A stretch of DNA of 64,000 nucleotides from Sphingobacteriales bacterium (GCA_016700115.1 CP064999.1:4154001-4218000), one strand, 5' to 3'. Positions 41,921-51,697 are shown, counted from the stretch's first letter. Program-made: numbers and translations. Notes: generated by a model not told the origin, from the sequence alone.

Positions 41921-42763
41921 ATGCAAAACCAATTTTTTACTTTTCTATTCTTTATTTCTCTTTCAACTTTAAATTTGTTTGCACAAACCAATGCATTTGC
42001 ACAAAACGATGCTAGTCAAACAGAGAGTTTCACCTATGTTTCCGACCGCCGATATAACGTAATCCACGAATTGGACGGTGAAGTTTTTGTTCCATCTATG
42101 TATCAGATCGGGCAGGGAGATATTAATGGATTAAATCCGGGTCAAATTGTGTTAAATATTTTACCCGCAAAAATAATGATTAATGGTGTCGAGTCTTTAG
42201 GTGAGTTTCAAATCTTATCAAAACATCCTGACAGAGTGGGCTATATTTATGAATTGATGGATATTAAAGGTCAGTCTGCAAGGTTAAAAGTGGTACTTAA
42301 TCAGGAAAAATTTGTGGATTTACTTTATTTTTATTCTAAATCGGCAGGGGAACACACTTTTTATCTGGCTCAAAAAAAGGAAGCCGAACTTGCATCTGAG
42401 AAAACTTATTTTACCGGTAAAAACCAGTATTTTGTACGGGCATACTCAAATCTTATTGATAAAACATTTTTCCCTTATTCCATGATTGATGATGCCACTG
42501 TTTCGGACCAACCTACGAAAATAAAGCAATCAGATAATCTGTCTTTTGTTTTTGGAGAAAATACTGTTACAACACCAAAAGGAACTTTCGATATTAAAGA
42601 TGCCAATACTTATACCTACAACCTTCAGGGTTTTCCATCGGTTAAGTCTATGATTGAGATTAATCTGAAAGGTAAATCGGGTAAAGTTTTGGTATTTCTG
42701 AATTTTAAACAGCAAATAGAGTTAATTGAAGTAGCAAATTCTCGTTATTTTTTAATGCCTTAA
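41921..42763 (+). CDS. exported protein of unknown function
   Basis: About 280 residues from Met 41921 (MQNQFFTFLFFISLSTLNLF), which gives a proper signal peptide ending before QTNAFAQ; a longer frame from 41792 adds 43 residues that look untranslated. The mature part is beta-rich: FTYVSDRRYNVIHELDGEVF, then HPDRVGYIYELMDIKGQSAR and later KTYFTGKNQYFVRAY. No family or active site is recognised. It is followed by a strong terminator and probably monocistronic. Confidence 0.6.
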   Translation: MQNQFFTFLFFISLSTLNLFAQTNAFAQNDASQTESFTYVSDRRYNVIHELDGEVFVPSMYQIGQGDINGLNPGQIVLNILPAKIMINGVESLGEFQILSKHPDRVGYIYELMDIKGQSARLKVVLNQEKFVDLLYFYSKSAGEHTFYLAQKKEAELASEKTYFTGKNQYFVRAYSNLIDKTFFPYSMIDDATVSDQPTKIKQSDNLSFVFGENTVTTPKGTFDIKDANTYTYNLQGFPSVKSMIEINLKGKSGKVLVFLNFKQQIELIEVANSRYFLMP

Positions 42764-42781
42764 TACGGTTTTTTTATCATT

Positions 42782-42820
42782 AAAAAAGAGGGAGCGGTAA
42801 TATATCGCTCCCTCTTTTTT
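42782..42820 (+). terminator. rho-independent terminator
   Basis: AAAAAAGAGGGAGCG and CGCTCCCTCTTTTTT form a 15-pair stem with a 9-base loop. A-rich on one side and T-rich on the other, it may act in both directions. Confidence 0.9.
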
Positions 42821-43047
42821 ATTTTTTAACCCTTTGTTTATTCTCTGAATTATGTTATCGCTGTATTTAATAAGCAGTGCGAGCTTTACGTTTTGAAAAG
42901 TAAAGAAGATCCGTCAATGTTCTTATTACAGACAATTTATTTAAATTGGCATATTTGCCTAATTTTAACCGGTGAAATAGCAATTTTACTTTTTTTTGAT
43001 TGTCAAATTTTATCAACCGCCATTTTTAATTATCATTCTTAAGGTAT

Positions 43048-44373
43048 ATGAGGACTTTCATCTTTTTGATATTGAATAGTTTGGGTTGCTTTATTTTCTT
43101 ATTTAACACTGTTCCTTTATCTGCACAAACTTTAGCTCATGACCGGGTTCAGTTAATTCAAAGAGGTCAAAATTTTTCGAACTGGCTGGAAGCTACCTGG
43201 CAAACAAATTACCCCAATCCTACTGCTTATACCCGCCAAAGTGTTCAAGATATGAAAGAAGCAGGGATGAAATCGTTGAGATTGCCCGTAACGTTTGCTC
43301 ATTTTACTGATCAACTCCCGCCTTACAATATACATACAGACAATATGACTTTTGCACTCATAGATTCAGCAATTGTTTGGGCAGAAGAATTGGACATGAT
43401 ACTCATAATTGACAATCATCATGGTTGGGAAATCAGCACAGGTAACTATTTAGAGCAAATTCCAAGAATGGCAGCTATGTGGAAACAATTGGCTGAATAT
43501 TTTAACGAACTTGATCCTGAACGATATTTCTTTGAAATTTGGAACGAGCCTCCCCTGTTATTACCCGAATCTATCATTCGCCCCTTTTACCAAGCATGTA
43601 TAGATTCAATCAGAACAGTTACAACTCAACACACCCTTCTTATAGGTGCACATGCCGCTAACTTAGGATTAGCACTTGCTGTAACAACCCCTTATGAGGA
43701 CAACAATATAATATATACTTTCCATGTCTATGAGCCGTATAATTTTACACATCAGGGATTTCCATGGGCTCAGCCTTTTCCTTTTCCAACCGGAACTCCT
43801 TTTCCACTAAATAATAATGATACTTTGCTGACAAACATTTTTTATTCAGTATCAGGCTGGAGGGATACTAATAATGTACCGGTATTTTTGGGAGAATTTG
43901 GTGTTGGAATTCATGCTGACTATCAAAGCCGGTGCAACTGGATGTCGCATATTGGAAACTTGATTACAGAGTTAAATATTCCATGGATTTATTGGGATTG
44001 GCAGTACGATTTTAGTTGGTTTAATGAATTGCCTTCCATAGAAGAAAATGTCATTAGCTGTTTCAAAGAAGCCTTGCATTTGTATGAAGACATAACCGTA
44101 GGAAATAATGATTTTCAAAAACAAATTCCTCAAATTTTATTGTACCCAAACCCTTTAGATTCATCAATGGATCTAAAAATTTTAACTTCACAAGATTTGA
44201 AACAAATTTACATTACTGATCTGTCTGGAAAAGTACTGAAACATGAAACACTGAAAAGCGTGAATGTTGAAGAAGAATTTTCCATCAGCCTGAGTGAATT
44301 TAGCACGGGCACATATTTCACAGTTTTCACAACTTCAAATGGGCAATTTACTTTACCTTTGTTGCTTCGTTGA
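43048..44373 (+). CDS. glycoside hydrolase family 5 (cellulase-like) with T9SS type A sorting domain
   Basis: 441 residues: signal peptide (1-26, ending LSAQ), GH5 TIM barrel (about 30-345) and C-terminal sorting domain. RGQNFSNWLEATWQTNYPN and MKEAGMKSLRLPVTF are the barrel start, IIDNHHGW holds the His pair, FEIWNEPP the acid/base Glu and VFLGEFGVG the nucleophile Glu. ILLYPNPLDSSMDLKIL and IYITDLSGKVLKHETL, ending in a short basic tail, are the T9SS type A signal, so it should be secreted and surface-attached or released. It probably cuts beta-1,4-glucan or mannan. rfbB follows after 15 bases. Confidence 0.92.
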   Translation: MRTFIFLILNSLGCFIFLFNTVPLSAQTLAHDRVQLIQRGQNFSNWLEATWQTNYPNPTAYTRQSVQDMKEAGMKSLRLPVTFAHFTDQLPPYNIHTDNMTFALIDSAIVWAEELDMILIIDNHHGWEISTGNYLEQIPRMAAMWKQLAEYFNELDPERYFFEIWNEPPLLLPESIIRPFYQACIDSIRTVTTQHTLLIGAHAANLGLALAVTTPYEDNNIIYTFHVYEPYNFTHQGFPWAQPFPFPTGTPFPLNNNDTLLTNIFYSVSGWRDTNNVPVFLGEFGVGIHADYQSRCNWMSHIGNLITELNIPWIYWDWQYDFSWFNELPSIEENVISCFKEALHLYEDITVGNNDFQKQIPQILLYPNPLDSSMDLKILTSQDLKQIYITDLSGKVLKHETLKSVNVEEEFSISLSEFSTGTYFTVFTTSNGQFTLPLLLR

Positions 44374-44388
44374 TAATCTGCTAATTAC

Positions 44389-45441
44389 ATGATACAAAAG
44401 AAATTTTTGATTACCGGGGGTGCCGGCTTTATTGGTTCTCATTTAGTTCGGTTAATGGTTAAAAAGTACCCTCAATATCAAATCATAAATTTAGATGCGT
44501 TGACTTATGCCGGAAATCTCGAAAATCTTAGAGATATCGAAATTTACCCTAATTATATATTTGTAAAAGGGAGCATTACTGACCTTTCTTTTATCAACGA
44601 ACTTTTCAGCGCTTATCAATTTGATGGGGTCATTCATTTAGCTGCGGAATCTCATGTTGATCGGTCTATACATCAGCCTACTGATTTTGTAATGACTAAT
44701 ATAGTTGGAACGGCAAATCTGTTGAACGCCGCCCGTCATTTATGGCAAAATAATTTTGACGGGAAACGTTTTTTCCATGTTTCAACAGATGAAGTATATG
44801 GTTCTTTGGGAGAAACTGGATTTTTTACTGAAACAACAGCTTACGATCCACGTTCACCTTATTCAGCAAGTAAAGCGGCATCCGATCATTTGGCGCGGGC
44901 TTACTGGCATACCTATCAATTGCCTGTTGTCATAACAAATTGTTCTAACAATTACGGACCCTATCAGTTTCCTGAAAAACTTATTCCATTAGCTATCCAT
45001 AACTTATGTAATTTTAAATCCGTACCTGTATATGGAGATGGGCAATATACAAGGGATTGGCTTTGGGTAGAAGATCATGCTTCGGCAATTGATCTGGCAT
45101 TTCATCATGGAATGAATGGCAGTACCTATAATATCGGTGGCAGTAACGAATGGAAAAACATTGACCTGATTAAACTGCTTTGCCGGATTATTGACAATAA
45201 ATTGCATCGGGATAAGGGAACATCCGAACAGTTAATCACATTTGTCAAAGACCGCCCGGGTCATGACCGCCGCTATGCCATTGATTCAACTAAAATCCAA
45301 ACCGAGTTAGGGTGGAAACCTTCATTAAGTTTCGAAGAAGCTCTAAATAAAACTGTAGATTGGTATTTGTCAAACGAAGAATGGTTAAAGCACGTTACTT
45401 CAGGAGAGTATCGCCAATATTACGAAAAAATGTATGGTTAA
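44389..45441 (+). CDS. rfbB: dTDP-glucose 4,6-dehydratase
   Basis: 350 residues, an extended SDR. TGGAGFIGSH at about 9-18 binds NAD, HVSTDEVYGSL holds the catalytic Thr/Asp/Glu trio, YSASK at 158-162 is the Tyr/Lys pair, and NCSNNYGPYQFPEKLIPLAI and YGDGQYTRDWLWVEDHASAI are RmlB signatures. It converts dTDP-glucose to dTDP-4-keto-6-deoxyglucose for rhamnose and other deoxysugars. No rmlA, rmlC or rmlD lies in the window, but an SDR epimerase follows after 32 bases. Confidence 0.95.
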   Translation: MIQKKFLITGGAGFIGSHLVRLMVKKYPQYQIINLDALTYAGNLENLRDIEIYPNYIFVKGSITDLSFINELFSAYQFDGVIHLAAESHVDRSIHQPTDFVMTNIVGTANLLNAARHLWQNNFDGKRFFHVSTDEVYGSLGETGFFTETTAYDPRSPYSASKAASDHLARAYWHTYQLPVVITNCSNNYGPYQFPEKLIPLAIHNLCNFKSVPVYGDGQYTRDWLWVEDHASAIDLAFHHGMNGSTYNIGGSNEWKNIDLIKLLCRIIDNKLHRDKGTSEQLITFVKDRPGHDRRYAIDSTKIQTELGWKPSLSFEEALNKTVDWYLSNEEWLKHVTSGEYRQYYEKMYG

Positions 45442-45473
45442 ACTATCTTAGAAAAGCCCTTAAAAACTAAAAA

Positions 45474-46487
45474 ATGCAGTCTTCACTTTACAACCATTCT
45501 TTTCATCAAAACACTTTAAAGCATTTTTCCATTCTTATAACCGGAGGAGCCGGCTTTATAGGTTCTCATATAGTTGAATATTTATTGTTTCATGGAGCAG
45601 GAAAGGTTCGTGTAATTGATGATTTAAGTACGGGTTTTCGGGAAAATATTGAGCCTTTTTTGAAAAACCCGGCTTTTGAACTAATCGAAGGTGATATCAG
45701 ACATTATCCGACCTGTGTAGAATCTTGTAAAGGGATTGATTTGGTCTGTCATCAGGCTGCAATCGGCAGTGTGCCCAGATCCATTGAAAACCCAATATAC
45801 ACTAACACTGTAAATGTGGATGGATTTGTAAATATAATCAAGGCTGCTTATGAAAACAAAGTGAAAAGGGTGGTTTTTGCTTCTTCTTCTTCAGTTTATG
45901 GAGACGATGTAACATTACCTAAAAAAGAAGAAAAAATTGGAAATCCTTTATCACCATACGCCGTTTCTAAACTCACAAATGAATTATATTCCCGTGTTTT
46001 TGCTCAAGTTTATGGGATGGAATTTATTGGATTAAGGTATTTTAATGTTTTTGGACCGAGACAAAGTCCAAAAGGGGCTTATGCAGCAGTTATCCCATTA
46101 TTTATTGAAGGTTTGAAGAGTGGAAATCCGGTTTATATTGATGGAAATGGGGAACAAACACGCGATTTTACGTTTGTAGCCAATGCAGTTCAAGCCAATA
46201 TTTTGGCTATGTTCACACAAAATCCTATTGCAATCAATCAGATATACAATGTAGCTGTTGGAGAGCAATATTCAGTCAATGATTTGTTTAATTTGCTTGC
46301 TCGTTTATTAAAAAGCGAACAACGCCCGATTTATCGCAATTCGCGTAGTGGTGATGTTAAAGTTTCATTAGCAGATATTACCAAAGCCCAAAACATTCTT
46401 AAATACGAACCAAAGGTAAAATTTGCAGACGGTCTTCAACAAACTTTATCTTATTTTAAAAAAGTTGAACCAATTTCTGTTATTTAG
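45474..46487 (+). CDS. WbpP-like UDP-N-acetylglucosamine 4-epimerase (SDR)
   Basis: 337 residues. TGGAGFIGSH near residue 23 binds NAD. HQAAIGSVPRSIENPIYTNT, ASSSSVYGDDVTLPKKEEKI, LSPYAVSKLTNELYSRVFAQ and FGPRQSPKGAYAAVIPLFIE follow the WbpP/TviC group closely, which epimerises UDP-GlcNAc to UDP-GalNAc (or the uronic acids). The last 8 bases overlap the convergent ATP-cone gene. It likely supplies surface polysaccharide synthesis together with rfbB. Confidence 0.88.
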   Translation: MQSSLYNHSFHQNTLKHFSILITGGAGFIGSHIVEYLLFHGAGKVRVIDDLSTGFRENIEPFLKNPAFELIEGDIRHYPTCVESCKGIDLVCHQAAIGSVPRSIENPIYTNTVNVDGFVNIIKAAYENKVKRVVFASSSSVYGDDVTLPKKEEKIGNPLSPYAVSKLTNELYSRVFAQVYGMEFIGLRYFNVFGPRQSPKGAYAAVIPLFIEGLKSGNPVYIDGNGEQTRDFTFVANAVQANILAMFTQNPIAINQIYNVAVGEQYSVNDLFNLLARLLKSEQRPIYRNSRSGDVKVSLADITKAQNILKYEPKVKFADGLQQTLSYFKKVEPISVI

Positions 46488-47319
46488 ACAATAAAGTGGC
46501 TTCTTCTGAAATTTTACGAATTCTAACTTTTGAAATGCCGATAGATGCTAATAGATTAGGATCTTCTGCAATTTCTTTGCAAAGAACAATCTTTCTATCC
46601 AATAACTCACCTTTTTCGGTTTTTGTCAAAGTTGTCAAACAAGTTAAAGGATGCAAACCGGTTCGGTCTATATGTTCTTTGAGACTTTTACCTTCAGGAT
46701 AATTCCAACCCAATAATTTAAGTCCTGAACATATTCCAAACTTAATGGCATCATCAGAAAAATGTGTGTTTGTTACAACCCATCCAAACATGTTTTTCCC
46801 TTTATTTTCTTTTAAATTCATTTGAGCATTTTTTACATCTTCAAATCTGGATTTTATATAAAGGGAAGTCTTTACATCTGTAATTACACCACGGCCATTG
46901 TGATATTTACATTCAATAAAATGAATTTCATTCTTGAAGCTCGCTAAAATGTCAATTTCGTGTTTTACACACAATCCATTTACCATCACCGAAACGTCAG
47001 CATCATATCCCTGATGTTTTAAAATTTCAGCAAAATATTTTTCAAAAGGATACCCCGATGGTCCTAACTCCATAATAGCATTTTTAAGCTTGTATTTTGC
47101 TGCAAACGGTTTTTGATTTGTACTTCGCAACATTGAAAATGCCAGGGTATAGATTTCTTTGGTAGTAATGTTTTCATACAATTTACTGACAATATTGTCA
47201 ACAATCAACTCAATAGTTTGCTCATCAGCTCCTGATTTTCTAAGAGAGTTTTTAAGTTTCTGAACATCAAAATTTGTTCGCTCCCCGGATGCTTTTGTAA
47301 TGATTTGATTTTTTAGCAT
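46480..47319 (-). CDS. ATP-cone domain fused to an Mrr-like restriction endonuclease domain
   Basis: 279 residues. The N-terminal 90 or so form an ATP-cone (ITKASGERTNFDVQKLKNSL, later AFSMLRSTNQKPFAAKYKLK), the nucleotide-sensing module of NrdR and ribonucleotide reductases. The middle is a PD-(D/E)xK nuclease: YFAEILKHQGYDADV, then KHEIDILA and IHFIECKYHNG, giving the E..D..ExK active site. The end (LASIGISKVRIRKISEEATL) resembles a helix-hairpin-helix. A nuclease controlled by ATP/dATP level is a reasonable inference. No restriction partner gene is next to it, so the role may be defence, repair or unknown. Confidence 0.82.
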   Translation of the reverse strand: MLKNQIITKASGERTNFDVQKLKNSLRKSGADEQTIELIVDNIVSKLYENITTKEIYTLAFSMLRSTNQKPFAAKYKLKNAIMELGPSGYPFEKYFAEILKHQGYDADVSVMVNGLCVKHEIDILASFKNEIHFIECKYHNGRGVITDVKTSLYIKSRFEDVKNAQMNLKENKGKNMFGWVVTNTHFSDDAIKFGICSGLKLLGWNYPEGKSLKEHIDRTGLHPLTCLTTLTKTEKGELLDRKIVLCKEIAEDPNLLASIGISKVRIRKISEEATLLSK

Positions 47320-47389
47320 TATGGATGATTTAAAGGAATGTTGGTTTAGTTTTAAGAGTTCTTAACAAAATCCTTAACCAAAAATGTTA

Positions 47390-48421
47390 CTAATTATGAA
47401 GATTCATGCTAAGTCCTATATGGTTATTCCCTCCCGATGCATGATAAAACGCTTTGCCATAATTAAAAGTAAACCTTTTTATTTTTATTCCTGCTCCAAA
47501 AGAAAATCCTGTTAGGGTTCTTTTTGCATTTATTCCCATTTCCTGCCTCCTTAAATGATTGTATCCGGCTTGAATCATGAATACTCTTCCTAAGTAAATT
47601 TCACCGTTAAACACCAGGTGCCTGAAAAATTTATCTACAATATATTTTTTATCTGAATTGCTTTGATTGTTATTGAACAAATTATTATTTGCCTGTAATG
47701 CCGGATCATTAAATCTGATATTCCAGCGATGTAAATGGTGTGCTATAATGCTCAATCTGAAAGGAAGATATTTTAATCGTTGTGAAATACCCAATTGAAT
47801 ATCAAAAGGCAGATTTTCTCGAGTAACGTAATAAGTAGAAATCTGAGTTCCAATATTTTTAAAAGTCAATCCTACAGAAAAATTACTTTCCGGATGTCTG
47901 TAATACCCCCCAACATCTAAAGCAATCCCAAAAGAATTATAGCTTTCCAGATGTGAGCCAATAATTTTTAAGTTGGCACCATAGGAAATGGATTTGTAAT
48001 TTCTGGAGCCTCCTAAATTGAAGGCATATTCACCTCCGCTAAAAGTTCCGTTTTCCTGTCCTGTTTCATCAGTCAGTGCAAATTTTCCATAAGAAATATA
48101 TTGTAATCCTGCTGCAAAAGTTGTGGCTATACTGTCGAAATGTTGAGCATAAGCGACATACCCTTGATGTATTCCGTCAAAAAAGAGATGATGGTTAACC
48201 TGCAGAAATTGGTGCATTTCGGGATTATAGAGCGCAGGATTTTGAGTGCCAAAACTGACATCTTGATCTGATAGGGCTATCTGATAACCACCTAAAGCGC
48301 TAATTCTTGCTGATTGGGGCATGGTTAAAAACATATAGGTACTTTGCCCTCCTGTAACCTGAGATAAAACAATTAAAGGACAAAGTAAAAGAGCGAATAG
48401 GATGGGGCATTTTTTTGACAT
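47390..48421 (-). CDS. porQ: type IX secretion system protein PorQ
   Basis: 343 residues with a signal peptide (MSKKCPILFALLLCPLIVLS, then QVTGG). The outer-membrane beta-barrel has the PorQ pattern: STYMFLTMPQSARISALGGY, then FGTQNPALYNPEMHQFLQVN and LPFDIQLGISQRLKYLPFRL, ending in a C-terminal strand with terminal Asn. PorQ acts with PorU, PorV and PorZ in processing cargo at the cell surface. It supports the T9SS tails seen in two other genes of this window. Upstream lies a terminator for the preceding gene. Confidence 0.9.
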   Translation of the reverse strand: MSKKCPILFALLLCPLIVLSQVTGGQSTYMFLTMPQSARISALGGYQIALSDQDVSFGTQNPALYNPEMHQFLQVNHHLFFDGIHQGYVAYAQHFDSIATTFAAGLQYISYGKFALTDETGQENGTFSGGEYAFNLGGSRNYKSISYGANLKIIGSHLESYNSFGIALDVGGYYRHPESNFSVGLTFKNIGTQISTYYVTRENLPFDIQLGISQRLKYLPFRLSIIAHHLHRWNIRFNDPALQANNNLFNNNQSNSDKKYIVDKFFRHLVFNGEIYLGRVFMIQAGYNHLRRQEMGINAKRTLTGFSFGAGIKIKRFTFNYGKAFYHASGGNNHIGLSMNLHN

Positions 48422-48517
48422 GTTTCAGGTGATTTTGTTGTCAAGATGGCATGATTAGCAAGACGGTTGCAGATGTCGGATTATTTAAAAACTACTATTT
48501 TTATAGATAAAATAGAA

Positions 48518-48560
48518 AAAGCACTAAATCACAGTAAGTTACTCTGTAATTTAATGCTTT
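48518..48560 (-). terminator. terminator of the TlpA-like lipoprotein gene
   Basis: AAAGCACTAAATCACAG and CTGTAATTTAATGCTTT pair with few mismatches. On the minus strand the stem is followed by a T-rich run, 36 bases after the stop of the 48597 gene. Confidence 0.7.
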
Positions 48561-48596
48561 ATAAAATTGTATTGTAAAAGCGACAAACTACAAAAT

Positions 48597-50054
48597 TTAA
48601 TTGCCAAGTTTTATTGAAAGCAGTTCTTCTAACTGCTCTCCGTTGATGTTTTTGGCAATTATTTTTCGGTCTTTATCCAGCAAATAAAGTTCGGGGGTTA
48701 TGTCTATATGGTATTTTAAATAATATTTGCTTTCATAAGTCGGGTCATAGACATTTGTGAATGCTAACTTTTCTTTGGCAATATAAGCTCGCCATTTGCT
48801 GTCGTCAGTTTCAGTAGCAATTGCATAAACATCAAAGCCCTTGTTTTTGTATTTGTCCCATGCTCTTTTTACAACAGGGGTCTCTTTTTGGCAGTGTTCA
48901 CAATCCGGATTGTAAATATAAACCAAAACATAATCGGACTTTAAATCATATAATGATCTGTACTGACCATTTTGATCTTTGGCTTTTACATCCTGCCCTA
49001 TTTGCCCCAACAAGCTGGCTTTTAACTCATTGGCTTGTTTGCGCAGCCCTTTGATTTCAGTAGAATCTGACCAAAAAGCAAGTTCATGAGTAAAGTATTT
49101 ATCAATCATGTGAACATAAACAGCCTCACCACCCATCATTTTGGTTTTACCAACCTGAAATTGCAATGCTATCCAATTAGCCACAAACTTGAACATTTGC
49201 TTATTAGCTTTTGACAAATCTGTAACGATTGTTGCAGATTTTATAATTGAGTCTTGAAGCTGTGGAGTGATTTCAAGTATATAACGCTTCAATTTATTGT
49301 GAATAACCGGGGTTCTGAGCAGGCGTTCATCAGAAAAATCAACATCTTTCCAAAATTTTGAACGGTATAAATAGGTTTGCATTGCTGTGTCTAAAGTTCC
49401 ATCTTTCTTTTTGGGTTCTTCTACTAAAGGGTTCTGTCCTGCGATTTTAAATTTAGTAAAAAAAGCAGTGGGGTGGCTTTTCCTGAAACCTTCAATATAG
49501 GCCATCCTTTCTGCAACCAGTTGATCTTGTTCTGCCTTAATTTTTAAATATTCGGGGCTGTTTTTAGTAGCAGCATCCAGTTGCCTTTGAATATTGCCAA
49601 ATTTATTATCAATATCTATTTGGTAAACCAAACTTTGGTACAACAGCGTATTATCTATGGAGTTTGTTACTTCCATATTCTTGACAAAATCTGATTTTTT
49701 GGTTTTCATTGAAAAATGTTGATTTGCATCAACAATCATCTGAAAATTTTGGTTTTGGGGTAAAACGACAAAATATAATCCTGCTAAATAAACAGAGTCC
49801 CTTTCAAAAATAAAAGAACCATCCTGATTGATGACAGCTGAGTCTGCAATAAAATTTTGATCACCAAAAACACCAATTAGTTTTGCAACACCACTGTTTA
49901 TTCCTTCAACAGAAATTTTGATTTTTGCATCTTTAGTGGCCGGCTCTGCACTATCAGAACCAACAATAGGTTCGGATTGATTTCCGCTTTGACCATTGCT
50001 GCATGCTATTAGCGCAGCAATTAGAATGAGTATAACACTGAATTTCTTGTACAT
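48597..50054 (-). CDS. TlpA-like thioredoxin family lipoprotein
   Basis: 485 residues. MYKKFSVILILIAALIAC is a lipoprotein signal (lipobox LIAC, Cys 18). It has the same layout as the protein at 5470-6927: DUF4369-like beta domain, DUF5106-like helical middle (KKDGTLDTAMQTYLYRSKFW, DVDFSDERLLRTPVIHNKL) and a thioredoxin end with CEHC at 385-388 in YNPDCEHCQKETPVV, then DITPELYLLDKDRKII. It is a probable envelope thiol oxidoreductase. It is the last of a minus-strand run with the ABC genes, 24 bases after the ATPase. Confidence 0.9.
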   Translation of the reverse strand: MYKKFSVILILIAALIACSNGQSGNQSEPIVGSDSAEPATKDAKIKISVEGINSGVAKLIGVFGDQNFIADSAVINQDGSFIFERDSVYLAGLYFVVLPQNQNFQMIVDANQHFSMKTKKSDFVKNMEVTNSIDNTLLYQSLVYQIDIDNKFGNIQRQLDAATKNSPEYLKIKAEQDQLVAERMAYIEGFRKSHPTAFFTKFKIAGQNPLVEEPKKKDGTLDTAMQTYLYRSKFWKDVDFSDERLLRTPVIHNKLKRYILEITPQLQDSIIKSATIVTDLSKANKQMFKFVANWIALQFQVGKTKMMGGEAVYVHMIDKYFTHELAFWSDSTEIKGLRKQANELKASLLGQIGQDVKAKDQNGQYRSLYDLKSDYVLVYIYNPDCEHCQKETPVVKRAWDKYKNKGFDVYAIATETDDSKWRAYIAKEKLAFTNVYDPTYESKYYLKYHIDITPELYLLDKDRKIIAKNINGEQLEELLSIKLGN

Positions 50055-50078
50055 ATTATTCTAAGATTATCTTTTAAC

Positions 50079-50867
50079 TTATTGATTAGGAGGAGATTCA
50101 TGTTGAATGGCTTCACCCGCACCTTTGCGCAGTTGTTTTAAAAAGTCGGAAGCAAAAATGAAGTTAAATAAAATTTCATTGTTGGTATTCAAAATATCAT
50201 TGCTACTACCCTCCCATTCTTTAAATCCTTTGTGCAGAAAAACAATTTTTTCACCCATCCCCATCACTGAATTCATATCATGGGTATTGATTATGGTAAT
50301 TGTTTTGTATTCATGAGTAATATCGCTGAGTAACTCATCTATTAAAAGGGCTGTTTGGGGGTCTAAACCAGAATTGGGTTCATCACAAAACAAGTATTTG
50401 GGGTTTAAGACAATTGCTCGTGCTATCCCTACCCTTTTCATCATGCCTCCACTAATTTCGGCGGGATATTTTTTGTTCGCACCAATAAGGTTTACCCTTT
50501 CCAAACAAAAATTTACCCGGTTTAGCTTTTCTTTAGATGTCATGTTGGTAAACATATTTAGGGGGAACATGACGTTTTCCTCCACAGTCATTGAGTCGAA
50601 CAATGCGCTGCCCTGAAACAACATGCCGATTTGAGTTCGAATGGCTTTTTTTTCACGGTGAGAAAGTGCGGTAAAATCAATTCCATCATAAGAAATGGTT
50701 CCACTTGTTGGTTCCAGCAAGCCAACCAAACATTTAACAAAAACAGTTTTGCCAGAACCGCTTGTGCCTATCACTAAATTGGTTTTGCCTGCTTCAAAAG
50801 ATGTGCTGATTCCTTTAAGAATTTCTTTGTCTTCAAAAGATTTTTTCAGATTCGTTATTTCTATCAT
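50079..50867 (-). CDS. ABC transporter ATP-binding protein, MlaF type
   Basis: 262 residues. Walker A is GTSGSGKT, the Q-loop is MLFQGSALFDSMTVEENVMF, the signature is EISGGMMKRVGIARA, Walker B is YLFCDEPNSGLDP and the H-loop INTHDMNSVM. The SGGM(M)KR signature and the FxGSALFDSMTV piece are typical of MlaF, the ATPase of lipid transport between the membranes. It stands directly after two MlaE-type permease genes, so the three probably form one transporter. No MlaD-type substrate-binding gene is present next to it. Confidence 0.93.
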   Translation of the reverse strand: MIEITNLKKSFEDKEILKGISTSFEAGKTNLVIGTSGSGKTVFVKCLVGLLEPTSGTISYDGIDFTALSHREKKAIRTQIGMLFQGSALFDSMTVEENVMFPLNMFTNMTSKEKLNRVNFCLERVNLIGANKKYPAEISGGMMKRVGIARAIVLNPKYLFCDEPNSGLDPQTALLIDELLSDITHEYKTITIINTHDMNSVMGMGEKIVFLHKGFKEWEGSSNDILNTNNEILFNFIFASDFLKQLRKGAGEAIQHESPPNQ

Positions 50868-50903
50868 CTTTACTTGGAAAAATTAAAAAAAATGGTTGAT
50901 GTT

Positions 50904-51638
50904 TCAGGTCATCAACAACGCAACAACATAGTCAAAAAATATGACCAAAATACTGCTGAAAACAACTGCTCTTGTACTAGCCCGGCCTATATCTAATGCA
51001 CCGCCTTTAACGTAAAATCCTTGATAGCAAGCTACTGAAGCAATTACAAATGCAAAAATAACCGATTTAACCGTCATAATAACCACATTAAACGGATCGA
51101 ACAAATACAGTAGTCCTTTTTGATAATTGGACGGAGAAATACCGTAGTTTTCAGCAGCCCAATAGCCGCCAAAAATACCCAATGTTGCTGAAAGCACAAT
51201 TAAAGGAGGGATAATAATGATGGACGCAGAAATTTTGGGCATTATCAAATAACTGTTGGGGTTAATTCCCATAATTTCCAAGGCATCAATCTGTTCTGAA
51301 ATTCGCATTGTTCCCAACTCGCCGGCAACATTTGAACCAACTTTGCCGGCTAAAACAAGACCCGATAGCGTAGGAGCAAGTTCGATAATCATGGTATCGC
51401 GAACAATATATCCTATTAAATATTCCGGGAAAAAGGTACTACCTAACTGATATGCAAATTGAAGGGCAGTTACGGCTCCAACAAACACTGAAATCACCCC
51501 CACTATTATCAAAGATCCCACTCCTACCCCGTTCATTTGACGAAGCAATTCTTTCCAGTACATCACATAGTTTTCCGGTCGCGAAAACATATCGCGAAGC
51601 ATGATCAGGTATTTTCCAAAGTGATGTAAAAATTTCAT
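50904..51638 (-). CDS. MlaE-type ABC permease, copy A
   Basis: 244 residues with about five or six membrane helices. MYWKELLRQMNGVGVGSLII, then FAYQLGSTFFPEYLIGYIVR and APTLSGLVLAGKVGSNVAGE with LGTMRISEQIDALEIMGINP are the MlaE hallmarks. It is closely related to the next gene upstream (51698-52441). It lies 36 bases before the ATPase gene. Confidence 0.93.
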   Translation of the reverse strand: MKFLHHFGKYLIMLRDMFSRPENYVMYWKELLRQMNGVGVGSLIIVGVISVFVGAVTALQFAYQLGSTFFPEYLIGYIVRDTMIIELAPTLSGLVLAGKVGSNVAGELGTMRISEQIDALEIMGINPNSYLIMPKISASIIIIPPLIVLSATLGIFGGYWAAENYGISPSNYQKGLLYLFDPFNVVIMTVKSVIFAFVIASVACYQGFYVKGGALDIGRASTRAVVFSSILVIFFDYVVALLMT

Positions 51639-51697
51639 GGGTTGTTTAATGTGTACTATTTTATTAACTCAAAGTATTATGACTTGAAGGATAAGAA

